64,000 nucleotides of DNA from Euonymus europaeus (taxonomy: Eukaryota > Streptophyta > Magnoliopsida > Celastrales > Celastraceae), in the NCBI GenBank assembly GCA_963580455.1, contig OY756967.1:1448501-1512500 (forward strand). Direction: 5' to 3'. A program made the translations under genes and the position numbers. The notes beneath the pieces were generated by a model that saw only the letters and a program-made list of their open reading frames with translations, was not told the origin of the DNA and did not search any database. Below are positions 11,073 through 24,911 of the stretch, piece by piece; position 1 is the first letter of the stretch; each line of letters starts with the position of its first letter.

Positions 11073-13321
11073 CACACTACTTTTTGAGCTCTACAATCCT
11101 GGCGTTTCGGATTTTGATTTCAGAACTCGTGGCTAGTTGGTCTCGTTTCACCTAGTTAGCCGCGAAATGTGGTTTCTTTACGTAAACGGTTTTATGAATA
11201 TCCGTTGACTCCGAGTTCTGAATTCGGTGATTTTTAGCTTGATTTCACACTACTTTTCGAGTTCTACAATCCTGGCGTTTCGGATTTTGATTTCAGAACT
11301 CGTGGCTAGTAGGTCTCGTTTCTCCCAGTTAGCCGCAAAATTTGGTTTCTTTACGTAAACGGTTTTATGAATATCCGTTGACTCCGAGTTCTGAATTCGG
11401 TGATTTTTAGCTTGATTACACACTACTTTTCGAGCTCTACAATCCTGGTGTTTTGGATTTTGAATTCAGAACTCGTGGCTAGTTGGTCTCGTTTCACCTA
11501 TTTAGCCGCAAAATGCGGTTTCTTTACGTAAACGGTTTTAGGAATATCCGTTGAATCCGAGTTCTGAATTCGGTGATTTTTAGCTTGATTACACACTACT
11601 TTTCGAGCTCTACGATCCTGGCCTTTCGGATTTTGATTTCAGAACTCGTGGCTAGTAGGTCTCGTTTCACCTAGTTAGCCGCGAAATGTGGTTTCTTTAC
11701 GTAAACGGTTTTATGAATATCCGGTGACTCCGAGTTCTGAATTCGGTGATTTTTAGCTTGATTACACACTAATTTTCGAGCTCTACGATCCTGGCGTTTC
11801 GGATTTTGATTTCAGAACTCGTGGCTAGTTGGTCTCGTTTCACCTAGTTAGCCGTGAAATGTGGTTTCTTTACGTAAACGGTTTTATGAATATCCGGTGA
11901 CTCCGAGTTCTGAATTCGGTGATTTTTAGCTTGATTTCACAATACTTTTCGAGCTCTACGATCCTGGAGTTTCGGATTTTGATTTCAGAACTCGTGGCTA
12001 GTTGGTCTCGTTTCACCTATTTAGCCGCAAAATGCGGTTTCTTTACGTAAACGGTTTTAGGAATATCCGTTGACTCCGCGTTATGAATTCGGTGATTTTT
12101 TGCTTGATTACACACTACTTTTTGAGCTCTACAATCCTGGAGTTTCGGATTTTGATTTCAGAACTCGTGGCTAGTTGATCTCGTTTCACCTAGTTAGCCG
12201 TGAAATGTGGTTTCTTTACGTAAACGGTTTTATGAATATCCGTTGACTCCGAGTTCTGAATTCGGTGATTTTTAGCTTGATTACACACTAATTTTCGAGC
12301 TCTAAGATCCTGGCGTTTCGGATTTTGATTTCAGAACTCGTGGCTAGTTGGTCTCGTTTCACCTATTTAGCCGCGAAATGTGGTTTCTTTACGTAAACGG
12401 TTTTATGAATATCCATTGACTCCGAGTTCTGAATTCGATGATTTTTAGCTTGATTACACACTACTTTTTGAGCTCTACAATCCTGGCGTTTCGGATTTTG
12501 ATTTCAGAACTCGTGGCTAGTTGGTCTCGTTTCACCTAGTTAGCCGCGAAATGTGGTTTCTTTACGTAAACGGTTTTATGAATATCCGTTGACTCCGAGT
12601 TCTGAATTCGGTGATTTTTAGCTTGATTTCATACTACTTTTCGAGCTCTACAATCCTGGCGTTTCGGATTTTGATTTCAGAACTCGTGGCTAGTAGGTCT
12701 CGTTTCTCCCAGTTAGCCGCGAAATGTGGTTTCTTTACGTAAACGGTTTTATGAATATCCGTTGACTCCGAGTTCTGAATTCGGTGATTTTTAGCTTGAT
12801 TACACACTACTTTTCGAGCTCTACAATCCTGGTCTTTTGGATTTTGATTTCAGAACTCGTGGCTAGTTGGTCTTGTTTCACCTATTTAGCCGCAAAATGC
12901 GGTTTCTTTACGTAAACGGTTTTAGGAATATCCGTTGACTCCGAGTTCTGAATTCGGTGATTTTTAGCTTGATTACACACTACTTTTCGAGCTCTACGAT
13001 CCTGGCCTTTCGGATTTTGATTGCAGAACTCGTGGCTAGTAGGTCTCGTTCCACCTAGTTAGCCGCGAAAAGTGGTTTCTTTACGTAAACGGTTTTATGA
13101 ATATCCGTTGACTCCGAGTTCTGAATTCAGTGATTTTTAGCTTGATTTCACACTACATTTCGAGCTCTACAATCCTGGGTTTTCGGATTTCGATTTCAGA
13201 ACTCGTGGCTAGTAGGTCTCGTTTCACCTAGTTAGCCACGAAATGTGGTTTCCTTACGTAAACGGTTTTATGAATATCCGTTGACTGCGATTTCTGAATT
13301 CGGTGATTTTTAGCTTGATTT
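11073..13321 (+). repeat. 8-monomer (1,384-bp) higher-order segment
   Basis: Monomers starting 11,073 (TTTTTGAGCTC), 11,246 (TTCTCCCAG), 11,419 (GTTTTGG with GCAAAATGCGG) and 11,592 (GGCCTTTCGG) recur in order at 12,457, 12,630, 12,803 and 12,976. The last of these now has GTTCCACC and AAAAGTGG and is followed at 13,149 by the first ACATTTCG monomer of the window. This is the transition from the left domain to the rest of the array. Confidence 0.75.
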
Positions 13322-14013
13322 CACACTACTTTTCGAGCTCTACAATCCTGGCGTTTCGGATTTTGATTTCAGAACTCGTGGCTAGTTGGTCTCATTTCAC
13401 CTAGTTAGCCGCGAAATGTGGTTTCTTTACGTAAACGGTTTTATGAATATGCGTTGACTCCGAGTTCTGAATTCGGTGATTTTTAGCTTGATTTCACACT
13501 AATTTTCGAGTTCTACGATCCTGGCATTTCGTATTTTGATTTCAGAACTCGTGGCTAGTTGGTCTCGTTTCACCTAGTTAGCCGCGAAATGTGGTTTCTT
13601 TACGTAAACGGTTTTATGAATATCCGTTGACTCCTAGTTCTGAATTCGGCGATTTTTAGCTTGATTTCACACTACTTTTCGAGCTCTACGATCCTGGCGT
13701 TTCGGATTTTGATTTCAGAACTTGTGGCTTGTTGGTCTCGTTTCACCTAGTTAGCCGCGAAATGTGGTTTCTTTACGTAAACGGTTTTACGAATATCCGT
13801 TGACTCCGAGTTCTGAATTCGGTGATTTTTAGCTTGATTTCACACTACTTTTCGAGCTCTACGATCCTGGCCTTTCCGATATTGATTTCAGAACTCGTGG
13901 CTAGTTGGTCTCGTTTCACCTAGTTAGCCGCGAAATGTGGTTTCTTTACGTAAACGGTTTTATGAATATCTGTTGACTCCGAGTTCTGAATTCGGTGATT
14001 TTTAGCTTGATTT
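12976..14013 (+). repeat. Six-monomer core cassette, copy 1 (most divergent)
   Basis: Order: GTTCCACC/AAAAGTGG, ACATTTCG/GGATTTCG/GCCACG, TCTCATTTCACC, ACTAATTTT, a GGCGATTTTT-linked monomer, then a TTTCCGATATTG monomer. This is the left-most and least derived-looking copy: it lacks ACTCATGG, CACCTTG and ACGTTCC but keeps the order. Confidence 0.65.
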
Positions 14014-16089
14014 CACACTACTTTTCGAGCTCTACGATCCTGGCATTTCGGATTTTGATTTCAGAACTCGTGGCTAGATGGTCTCGTTTCACCTAGTTAG
14101 CCGCGAAATGTGGTTTCTTTACGTAAACGGTTTTATGAATATCCGTTGACTCCGAGTTCTGAATTCGTTGATTTTTAGCTTGATTTCACACTACTTTTTG
14201 AGCTCTACAATCCTGGCGTTTCGGATTTTGATTTCAGAACTCGTGGCAAGTAGGTCTCGTTTAACCTAGTTAGCCGCGAAAAGTGGTTTCTTTACGTAAA
14301 CGGTTTTATGAATATCCGTTGACTCCGAGTTCTGAATTCGGTGATTTTTAGCTTGATTACACACTACTTTTCGAGCTCTACGATCCTGGCGTTTCGGATT
14401 TTGATTTTAAAACTCGTGGCTGGTTGGTCTCGTTTCACCTATTTAGCCGCGAAATGTGATTTCTTTACGTAAACGGTTTTATGAATATCCGTTGACTCCG
14501 AGTTCTGAATTCGGTGATTTTTATCTTGATTTCACACTACTTTTCGAGCTCTACAATCCTGGAGTTTCGGATTTTGATTTCATAACTCGTGGCTAGTTGG
14601 TCTCGTTTCACCTAGTTAGCCGCGAAATGTGGTTTCTTTACGTAAACGGTTTTAGGAATATCCGTTGACTCCGAGTTCTGAATTCGGTGATTTTTAGCTT
14701 GATTTCACACTACTTTTCGAGCTCTACAATCCTGGCGTTTCGGATTTTTATTTCAGAACTCGTGGCTAGTTGGTCTCGTTTCTCCCAGTTAGCCGCGAAA
14801 TGTGCTTTCTTTACGTAAACGGTTTTATGAATATCCGTTGACTCCGAGTTCTGAATTCGGTGATTTTTAGCTTGATTACACACTACTTTTCGAGCTCTAC
14901 GATCCTGGTGTTTCGGATTTTGATTTCAGAACTCGTGGCTAGTTGGTCTCGTTTCACCTATTTAGCCGCAAAATGTGGTTTCTTTACGTAAACGTTTTTA
15001 TGAATATCCGTTGACTCCGAGTTCTGAATTCGGTGATTTTTTGCTTGATTACACACTACTTTTCGAGCTCTACGATCCTGGCCTTTCGGATTTTGATTTC
15101 AGAACTCGAGGCTAGTTGGTCTCGTTTCACCTAGTTAGCCGCGAAATGTGGTTTCTTTACGTTAATGGTTTTCTGAATATCCGTTGACTCCGAGTTCTGA
15201 ATTCGGTGATTTTTAGCTTGATTTCACACTACTTTTCGAGCTCTACGATCCTGGGGTTTCAGATATTGATTTCAGAACTCGTGGCTAGTTGGTCTCGTTT
15301 CACCTAGTTAGCCGCGAAATGTGGTTTCTTTACGTAAACGGTTTTATGAATATCTGTTGACTCCGAGTTCTGAATTCGGTGATTTTTAGCTTGATTTCAC
15401 ACTACTTTTCGAGCTCTACGATCCTAGCGTTTCGGATTTTGATTTCAGAACTCGTGGCTAGATGGTCTCGTTTCACCTAGTTAGCCGCGAAATGTGGTTT
15501 CTTTACGTAAACGGTTTTATGAATATCCGTTGACTCCGAGTTCTGAATTCGGTGATTTTTAGCTTGATTTCACACTACTTTTTGAGCTCTACAATCCTGG
15601 CGTTTCGGATTTTGATTTCAGAACTCGTGGCAAGTAGGTCTCGTTTAACCTAGTTAGCCGCGAAAAGTGGTTTCTTTACGTAAACGGTTTTATGAATATC
15701 CGTTGACTCCGAGTTCTGAATTCGGTGATTTTTAGCTTGATTACACACTACTTTTCGAGCTCTACGATCCTGGCGTTTCGGATTTTGATATTAAAACTCG
15801 TGGCTGGTTGGTCTCGTTTCACCTATTTAGCCGCGAAATGTGATTTCTTTACGTAAACGGTTTTATGAATATCCGTTGACTCCGAGTTCTGAATTCGGTG
15901 ATTTTTAGCTTGATTTCACACTACTTTTCGAGCTCTACAATCCTGGAGTTTCGGATTTTGATTTCAGAACTCGTGGCTAGTTGGTCTCGTTTCACCTAGT
16001 TAGCCGCAAAATGTGGTTTCTTTACGTAAACGGTTTTATGAATATCCGTTGACTCCGAGTTCTGAATTCGGTGATTTTTAGCTGGATTA
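13841..16089 (+). repeat. 8-monomer lag pair (13,841-14,705 and 15,225-16,089)
   Basis: Five monomers repeat at 1,384 bp: a TTTCCGATATTG or TTTCAGATATTG type, a CTAGATGG type, a TTTTTGAG type with GTGGCAAGTAGG and TTTAACC (14,241 and 15,625), a TTAAAACTCG/CTGGTTGG type, and a GGAGTTTCGG type. The three monomers between the two copies (14,706-15,224) are of TTCTCCCAG, CGTTTTTATG and GGCCTTTCGG types. Confidence 0.7.
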
Positions 16090-18857
16090 CACACTAATTT
16101 TTGAGCTCTACAATCCTGGCATTTCGGATTTTGATTTCAGAACTCGTGGATTGTTGGTCTAGTTTCACCTAGTTAGCCGCGAAATGTGGTTTCTTTACGT
16201 AAACGGTTTTAGGAATATCCGTTGAGTCCTAGTTCTGAATTCGGTGATTTTTAGCTTGATTTTACATTAATTTTCGAGCTCTACTATCCTGGCGTTTCGG
16301 ATTTTGACTTCAGAACTCGTGGCTAGTTGGTCTCGTTTCACCTAGTTAGCCGGGAAATGTGGTTTCTTTACGTAAACAGTTTTATGAATATCCGTTGACT
16401 GCGAGTTCTGAATTCGGTGATTTTTAGCTTGATTACACACTACTTTTCGAGCTCTACGATCCTGGCGTTTCGGATTTTGATTTCAGAACTCGTGGCTAGT
16501 TGGTCTCGTTTCACCTAGTTAGCCGTGAAATGTGGTTTCTTTACGTAAACGGTTTTATGAATATCCGTTGACTCCGAGTTCTGAATTCGGTGATTTTTAG
16601 CTTGATTTCACACTACTTTTTGAGCTCTACAATCCTGGCATTTCGGATTTTGATTTCAGAACTCGTGTCTAGTTGGTCTCGTTTCACCTAGTTAGCCGCG
16701 AAATTTGGTTTCTTTACGTAAACGGTTTTATGAATATCCGTTGACTCCGAGTTCTGAATTCGGTGATTTTTAGCTTGATTTCACACTACTTTTCGAGCTC
16801 TACAATCCTGGAGTTTCGGATTTTGATTTCAGAACTCGTGGCTATTTTGTCTCGTTTCACCTAGTTAGCCGCGAAATGTGGTTTCTTTACGTAAACGGTT
16901 TTATGAATAACCGTTGAGTCCTAGTTCTGAATTCGGTGATTTTTAGCTTGATTTTACACTACTTTTCGAGCTCTACGATCCTGGCGTTTCGGATTTTGAT
17001 TTCAGAACTCGTGGCTAGATGGTCTCGTTTCACCTAGTTAGCCGCGAAATGTGGTTTCTTTACGTAAACGGTTTTATGAATATCCGTTGACTCCGAGTTC
17101 TGAATTCGGTGATTTTTAGCTTGATTTCACACTACTTTTTGAGCTCTACAATCCTGGCGTTTCGGATTTTGATTTCAGAACTCGTGGCTAGTAGGTCTCG
17201 TTTAACCTAGTTAGCCGCGAAAAGTGGTTTCTTTACGTAAACGGTTTTATGAATATCCGTTGACTCCGAGTTCTGAATTCGGTGATTTTTAGCTTGATTA
17301 CACACTACTTTTCGAGCTCTACGATCCTGGCGTTTCGGATTTTGATTTTAAAACTCGTGGCTAGTTGGTCTCGTTTCACCTATTTAGCCGCGAAATGTGG
17401 TTTCTTTACGTAAACGGTTTTATGAATAACCGTTGAGTCCTAGTTCTGAATTCGGCGATTTTTAGCTTGATTTTACACTACTTTTCGAGCTCTACGATCC
17501 TGGCGTTTCGGATTTTGATTTCAGAACTCGTGGCTAGATGGTCTCGTTTCACCTAGTTAGCCGCGAAATGTGGTTTCTTTACGTAAACGGTTTTATGAAT
17601 ATCCGTTGACTCCGAGTTCTGAATTCGGTGATTTTTAGCTTGATTTCACACTACTTTTTGAGCTCTACAATCCTGGCGTTTCGGATTTTGATTTCAGAAC
17701 TCGTGGCAAGTAGGTCTCGTTTAACCTAGTTAGCCGCGAAAAGTGGTTTCTTTACGTAAACGGTTTTATGAATATCCGTTGACTCCGAGTTCTGAATTCG
17801 GTGATTTTTAGCTTGATTACACACTACTTTTCGAGCTCTACGATCCTGGCGTTTCGGATTTTGATTTTAAAACTCGTGGCTGGTTGGTCTCGTTTCACCT
17901 ATTTAGCCGCGAAATGTGATTTCTTTACGTAAACGGTTTTATGAATATCCGTTGACTCCGAGTTCTGAATTCGGTGATTTTTAGCTTGATTTCACACTAC
18001 TTTTCGAGCTCTACAATCCTGGAGTTTCGGATTTTGATTTCAGAACTCGTGGCTAGTTGGTCTCGTTTCACCTAGTTAGCCGCAAAATGTGGTTTCTTTA
18101 CGTAAACGGTTTTATGAATATCCGTTGACTCCGAGTTCTGAATTCGGTGATTTTTAGCTTGATTACACACTAATTTTTGAGCTCTACAATCCTGGCATTT
18201 CGGATTTTGATTTCAGAACTCGTGGATTGTTGGTCTAGTTTCACCTAGTTAGCCGCGAAATGTGGTTTCTTTACGTAAACGGTTTTAGGAATATCCGTTG
18301 AGTCCTAGTTCTGAATTCGGTGATTTTTAGCTTGATTTTACATTAATTTTCGAGCTCTACGATCCTGGCGTTTCGGATTTTGACTTCAGAACTCGTGGCT
18401 AGTTGGTCTCGTTTCACCTAGTTAGCCGGGAAATGTGGTTTCTTTACGTAAACAGTTTTATGAATATCCGTTGACTGCGAGTTCTGAATTCGGTGATTTT
18501 TAGCTTGATTACACACTACTTTTCGAGCTCTACGATCCTGGCGTTTCGGATTTTGATTTCAGAACTCGTGGCTAGTTGGTCTCGTTTCACCTAGTTAGCC
18601 GTGAAATGTGGTTTCTTTACGTAAACGGTTTTATGAATATCCGTTGACTCCGAGTTCTGAATTCGGTGATTTTTAGCTTGATTTCACACTACTTTTTGAG
18701 CTCTACAATCCTGGCATTTCGGATTTTGATTTCAGAACTCGTGGCTAGTTGGTCTCGTTTCACCTAGTTAGCCGCGAAATTTGGTTTCTTTACGTAAACG
18801 GTTTTATGAATAACCGTTGAGTCCTAGTTCTGAATTCGGTGATTTTTAGCTTGATTT
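15398..18857 (+). repeat. 12-monomer (2,076-bp) lag pair of eight-monomer blocks
   Basis: Monomers at 15,398-16,781 match those at 17,474-18,857. Shared markers in order are CTAGATGG, GTGGCAAGTAGG (15,625 and 17,701), CTGGTTGG, GGAGTTTCGG with GCAAAATG, GGATTGTTGG, TTTTACATTAATTTTCG, GCCGTGAAATG, and TTTTTGAG with AATTTGG. The stretch between (16,782-17,473) has the ATAACCGTTGAGTCC variant, which occurs at 16,908, 17,427, 18,811, 19,503 and 21,925, all whole-monomer distances. Confidence 0.75.
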
Positions 18858-19030
18858 TACACTACTTTTCGAGCTCTACGATCCTGGCATTTCAGATTTT
18901 GATTTCAGAACTCGTGGCTAGTTGGTCTCGTTTCACCTAGTTAGCCGCGAAATGTGGTTTCTTTACGTAAACGGTTTTATGAATATCCGTTGACTCCGAG
19001 TTCTGAATTCGGTGATTTTTAGCTTGATTT

Positions 19031-22000
19031 CACACTACTTTTTGAGCTCTACAATCCTGGCGTTTCGGATTTTGATTTCAGAACTCGTGGCTAGTAGGTC
19101 TCGTTTCACCTAGTTAGCCGCGAAAAGTGGTTTCTTTACGTAAACGGTTTTATGAATATCCGTTGACTCCGAGTTCTGAATTCGGTGATTTTTAGCTTGA
19201 TTACACACTACTTTTCGAGCTCTACGATCCTGGCGTTTCGGATTTTGATTTTAAAACTCGTGCCTAGTTGGTCTCGTTTCACCTATTTAGCCGCGAAATG
19301 TGGTTTCTTTACGTAAACGGTTTTATGAATATCCGTTGACTCCGAGTTCTGAATTCGGTGATTTTTAGCTTGATTTCACACTACTTTTCGAGCTCTACAA
19401 TCCTGGAGTTTCGGATTTTGATTTCAGAACTCGTGGCTATTTTGTCTCGTTTCACCTAGTTAGCCGCGAAATGTGGTTTCTTTACGTAAACGGTTTTATG
19501 AATAACCGTTGAGTCCTAGTTCTGAATTCGGTGATTTTTAGCTTGATTTTACACTACTTTTCGAGCTCTACGATCCTGGCGTTTCGGATTTTGATTTCAG
19601 AACTCGTGGCTAGATGGTCTCGTTTCACCTAGTTAGCCGCGAAATGTGGTTTCTTTACGTAAACGGTTTTATGAATATCCGTTGACTCCGAGTTCTGAAT
19701 TCGGTGATTTTTAGCTTGATTTCACACTACTTTTTGAGCTCTACAATCCTGGCGTTTCGGATTTTGATTTCAGAACTCGTGGCTAGTAGGTCTCGTTTAA
19801 CCTAGTTAGCCGCGAAAAGTGGTTTCTTTACGTAAACGGTTTTATGAATATCCGTTGACTCCGAGTTCTGAATTCGGTGATTTTTAGCTTGATTACACAC
19901 TACTTTTCGAGCTCTACGATCCTGGCGTTTCGGATTTTGATTTTAAAACTCGTGGCTAGTTGGTCTCGTTTCACCTATTTAGCCGCGAAATGTGATTTCT
20001 TTACGTAAACGGTTTTAAGAATATCCGTTGACTCCGAGTTCTGAATTCGGTGATTTTTAGCTTGATTTCACACTACTTTTCGAGCTCTACAATCCTGGAG
20101 TTTCGGATTTTGATTTCAGAACTCGTGGCTAGTTGGTCTCGTTTCACCTAGTTAGCCGCAAAATGTGGTTTCTTTACGTAAACGGTTTTATGAATATCCG
20201 TTGACTCCGAGTTCTGAATTCGGTGATTTTTAGCTTGATTACACACTAATTTTCGAGCTCTACGATCCTGGCGTTTCGGATTTTGATTTCAGAACTCGTG
20301 GATAGTTGGTCTCGTTTCACCTATTTAGCCGCGAAATGTGGTTTCTTTACGTAAACGGTTTTATGAATATCCATTGACTCCGAGTTCTGAATTCGGTGAT
20401 TTTTAGCTTGATTACACACTACTTTTTGAGCTCTACAATCCTGGCGTTTCAGATTTTGATTTCAGAACTCGTGGCTAGTTGGTCTCGTTTCACCTAGTTA
20501 GCCGCGAAATGTGGTTTCTGTACGTAAACGGTTTTATGAATATCCGTTGACTCCGAGTTCTGAATTCGGTGATTTTTAGCTTGATTTCACACTACTTTTC
20601 GAGCTCTACAATCCTGGCTTTTCGGATTTTGATTTCAGAACTCGTGCCTAGTAGGTCTCATTTCTCCCAGTTAGCCGCGAAACGTGGTTTCTTTACGTAA
20701 ACGGTTTTATGAATATCCGTTGACTCCGAGTTCTGAATTCGGTGATTTTTAGCTTGATTACACACTACTTTTCGAGCTCTACAATCCTGGTGTTTTGGAT
20801 TTTGATTTCAGAACTCGTGGCTAGTTGGTCTCATTTCACCTATTTAGCCGGAAAATGTGGTTTCTTTACGTAAACGGTTTTAGGAATATCCGTTGACTCT
20901 GAGTTCTGAATTCGGTGATTTTTAGCTTGATTACACACTACTTTTCGAGCTCTACGATCCTGGCCTTTCGGATTTTGATTTCAGAACTCGTGGCTAGTAG
21001 GTCTCGTTCCACCTAGTTAGCCGCGAAAAGTGGTTTCTTTACGTAAACGGTTTTATGAATATCCGTTGACTCCGAGTTCTGAATTCGGTGATTTTTAGCT
21101 TGATTTCACACTACATTTCGAGCTCTACAATCCTGGGTTTTCGGATTTCGATTTCAGAACTCGTGGCTAGTAGGTCTCGTTTCACCCAGTTAGCCACGAA
21201 ATGTGGTTTCTTTACGTAAACGGTTTTATGAATATCCGTTGACTCCGAGTTCTGAATTCGGTGATTTTTAGCTTGATTTCACATTACTTTTCGAGCTCTA
21301 CAATCCTGGCGTTTCGGATTTTGATTTCAGAACTCGTGGCTAGTTGGTCTCGTTTCACCTAGTTAGCCGCGAAATGTGGTTTCTTTACGTAAACGGTTTT
21401 ATGAATATCCGTTGACTCCGAGTTCTGAATTCGGTGATTTTTAGCTTGATTTCACACTACTTTTTGAGCTCTACAATCCTGGCGTTTCGGATTTTGATTT
21501 CAGAACTCGTGGCTAGTAGGTCTCGTTTCACCTAGTTAGCCGCGAAAAGTGGTTTCTTTACGTAAACGGTTTTATGAATATCCGTTGACTCCGAGTTCTG
21601 AATTCGGTGATTTTTAGCTTGATTACACACTACTTTTCGAGCTCTACGATCCTGGCGTTTCGGATTTTGATTTTAAAACTCGTGCCTAGTTGGTCTCGTT
21701 TCACCTATTTAGCTGCGAAATGTGGTTTCTTTACGTAAACGGTTTTATGAATATCCGTTGACTCCGAGTTCTGAATTCGGTGATTTTTAGCTTGATTTCA
21801 CACTACTTTTCGAGCTCTACAATCCTGGAGTTTCGGATTTTGATTTCAGAACTCGTGGCTATTTTGTCTCGTTTCACCTAGTTAGCCGCGAAATGTGGTT
21901 TCTTTACGTAAACGGTTTTATGAATAACCGTTGAGTCCTAGTTCTGAATTCGGTGATTTTTAGCTTGATTTTACACTACTTTTCGAGCTCTACGATCCTG

Positions 22001-23007
22001 GCGTTTCGGATTTTGATTTCAGAACTCGTGGCTAGATGGTCTCGTTTCACCTAGTTAGCCGCGAAATGTGGTTTCTTTACGTAAACGGTTTTATGAATAT
22101 CCGATGACTCCGAGTTCTGAATTCGGTGATTTTTAGCTTGATTTCACACTACTTTTTGAGCTCTACAATCCTGGCGTTTCGGATTTTGATTTCAGAACTC
22201 GTGGCTAGTAGGTCTCGTTTAACCTAGTTAGCCGCGAAAAGTGGTTTCTTTACGTAAATGGTTTTATGAATATCCGTTGACTCCGAGTTCTGAATTCGGT
22301 GATTTTTAGCTTGATTACACACTACTTTTCGAGCTCTACGATCCTGGCGTTTCGGATTTTGATTTTAAAACTCGTGGCTAGTTGGTCTCGTTTCACCTAT
22401 TTAGCCGCGAAATGTGATTTCTTTACGTAAACGGTTTTATGAATATCCGTTGACTCCGAGTTCTGAATTCGGTGATTTTTAGCTTGATTTCACACTACTT
22501 TTCGAGCTCTACAATCCTGGAGTTTCGGATTTTGATTTCAGAACTCGTGGCTAGTTGGTCTCGTTTCACCTAGTTAGCCGCAAAATGTGGTTTCTTTACG
22601 TAAACGGTTTTATGAATATCCGTTGACTCCGAGTTCTGAATTCGGTGATTTTTAGCTTGATTACACACTAATTTTCGAGCTCTACGATCCTGGCGTTTCG
22701 GATTTTGATTTCAGAACTCGTGGATAGTTGGTCTCGTTTCACCTATTTAGCCGCGAAATGTGGTTTCTTTACGTAAACGGTTTTATGAATATCCATTGAC
22801 TCCGAGTTCTGAATTCGGTGATTTTTAGCTTGATTACACACTACTTTTTGAGCTCTACAATCCTGGCGTTTCAGATTTTGATTTCAGAACTCGTGGCTAG
22901 TTGGTCTCGTTTCACCTAGTTAGCCGCGAAATGTGGTTTCTGTACGTAAACGGTTTTATGAATATCCGTTGACTCCGAGTTCTGAATTCGGTGATTTTTA
23001 GCTTGAT
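19031..23007 (+). repeat. 14-monomer (2,422-bp) lag pair: 19,031-20,587 and 21,453-23,007
   Basis: Nine monomers repeat at 2,422 bp. ATAACCG is at 19,503 and 21,925; the TTTCAGATTTTG change is at 20,451 and 22,873; the GGATAGTTGG plus CCATTGAC monomer and the TGTACGTAAA monomer also repeat in place. The intervening five monomers (20,588-21,452) carry the GGAAAATG, GTTCCACC and ACATTTCG types and match 24,912 onward instead. Confidence 0.8.
20934..21452 (+). repeat. Core cassette, truncated copy
   Basis: GTTCCACC/AAAAGTGG, ACATTTCG/GCCACG and one following monomer (with TCTCGTTT rather than TCTCATTT). It is then replaced by a TTTTTGAG monomer at 21,453, where the 14-mer block restarts. Confidence 0.65.
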
Positions 23008-24911
23008 TACACACTACTTTTCGAGCTCTACGATCCTGGCGTTTCGGATTTTGATTTTAAAACTCGTGGCTAGTTGGTCTCGTTTCACCTATTTAGCCGC
23101 GAAATGTGATTTCTTTACGTAAACGGTTTTATGAATATCCGTTGACTCCGAGTTCTGAATTCGGTGATTTTTAGCTTGATTACACACTACTTTTCGAGCT
23201 CTACGATCCTGGCCTTTCGGATTTTGATTTCAGAACTCGTGGCTAGTAGGTCTCGTTCCACCTAGTTAGCCGCGAAATGTGGTTTCTGTACGTAAACGGT
23301 TTTATGAATATCCGTTGACTCCGAGTTCTGAATTCGGTGATTTTTAGCTTGATTTCACACTACTTTTTGAGCTCTACAATCCTGGCGTTTCGGATTTTGA
23401 TTTCAGAACTCGTGGCTAGTAGGTCTCGTTTCACCTAGTTAGCTGCGAAATGTGGTTTCTTTACGTAAACGGTTTTATGAATATCCGTTGACTCCGAGTT
23501 CTGAATTCGGTGATTTTTAGCTTGATTTCACACTACTTTTCGAGCTCTACAATCCTGGAGTTTCGGATTTTGATTTCAGAACTCGTGGCTAGTTGGTCTC
23601 GTTTCACCTAGTTAGCCGCGAAATGTGGTTTCTGTACGTAAACGGTTTTATGAATATCCGTTGACTCCGAGTTCTGAATTCGGTGATTTTTAGCTTGATT
23701 TCACACTACTTTTTGAGCTCTACAATCCTGGCGTTTCGGATTTTGATTTCAGAACTCGTGGCTAGTAGGTCTCGTTTCACCTAGTTAGCTGCGAAATGTG
23801 GTTTCTTTACGTAAACGGTTTTATGAATATCCGTTGACTCCGAGTTCTGAATTCGGTGATTTTTAGCTTGATTTCACACTACTTTTCGAGCTCTACAATC
23901 CTGGAGTTTCGGATTTTGATTTCAGAACTCGTGGCTATTTTGTCTCGTTTCACCTAGTTAGCCGCGAAATGTGGTTTCTTTACGTAAACGGTTTTATGAA
24001 TATCCGTTGACTCCGAGTTCTGAATTCGGTGATTTTTAGCTTGATTTCACACTACTTTTTGAGCTCTACAATCCTGGCGTTTCGGATTTTGATTTCAGAA
24101 CTCGTGGCTAGTAGGTCTCGTTTAACCTAGTTAGCCGCGAAAAGTGGTTTCTTTACGTAAATGGTTTTATGAATATCCGTTGACTCCGAGTTCTGAATTC
24201 GGTGATTTTTAGCTTGATTACACACTACTTTTCGAGCTCTACGATCCTGGCGTTTCGGATTTTGATTTTAAAACTCATGGCTAGTTGGTCTCGTTTCACC
24301 TATTTAGCCGCGAAATGTGATTTCTTTACGTAAACGGTTTTATGAATATCCGTTGACTCCGAGTTCTGAATTCGGTGATTTTTAGCTTGATTTCACACTA
24401 CTTTTCGAGCTCTACAATCCTGGAGTTTCGGATTTTGATTTCAGAACTCGTGGCTAGTTGGTCTCGTTTCACCTAGTTAGCCGCAAAATGTGGTTTCTTT
24501 ACGTAAACGGTTTTATGAATATCCGTTGACTCCGAGTTCTGAATTCGGTGATTTTTAGCTTGATTACACACTAATTTTCGAGCTCTACGATCCTGGCGTT
24601 TCGGATTTTGATTTCAGAACTCGTGGATAGTTGGTCTCGTTTCACCTATTTAGCCGCGAAATGTGGTTTCTTTACGTAAACGGTTTTATGAATATCCATT
24701 GACTCCGAGTTCTGAATTCGGTGATTTTTAGCTTGATTACACACTACTTTTTGAGCTCTACAATCCTGGCGTTTCAGATTTTGATTTCAGAACTCGTGGC
24801 TAGTTGGTCTCGTTTCACCTAGTTAGCCGCGAAATGTGGTTTCTGTACGTAAACGGTTTTATGAATATCCGTTGACTCCGAGTTCGGAATTCGGTGATTT
24901 TTAGCTTGATT
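23008..24911 (+). repeat. 11-monomer (1,903-bp) partial third copy of the preceding block
   Basis: The TTTCAGATTTTG marker at 22,873 recurs at 24,776, and the private AAATGGTTTTATG variant near 22,257 recurs near 24,160, both 1,903 bp apart. The first part (23,008-24,046) alternates GGAGTTTCGG and TTTTTGAG/GTAGG/AGCTGCG types, with a near-repeat of two monomers (23,355 onward and 23,701 onward). Confidence 0.7.
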
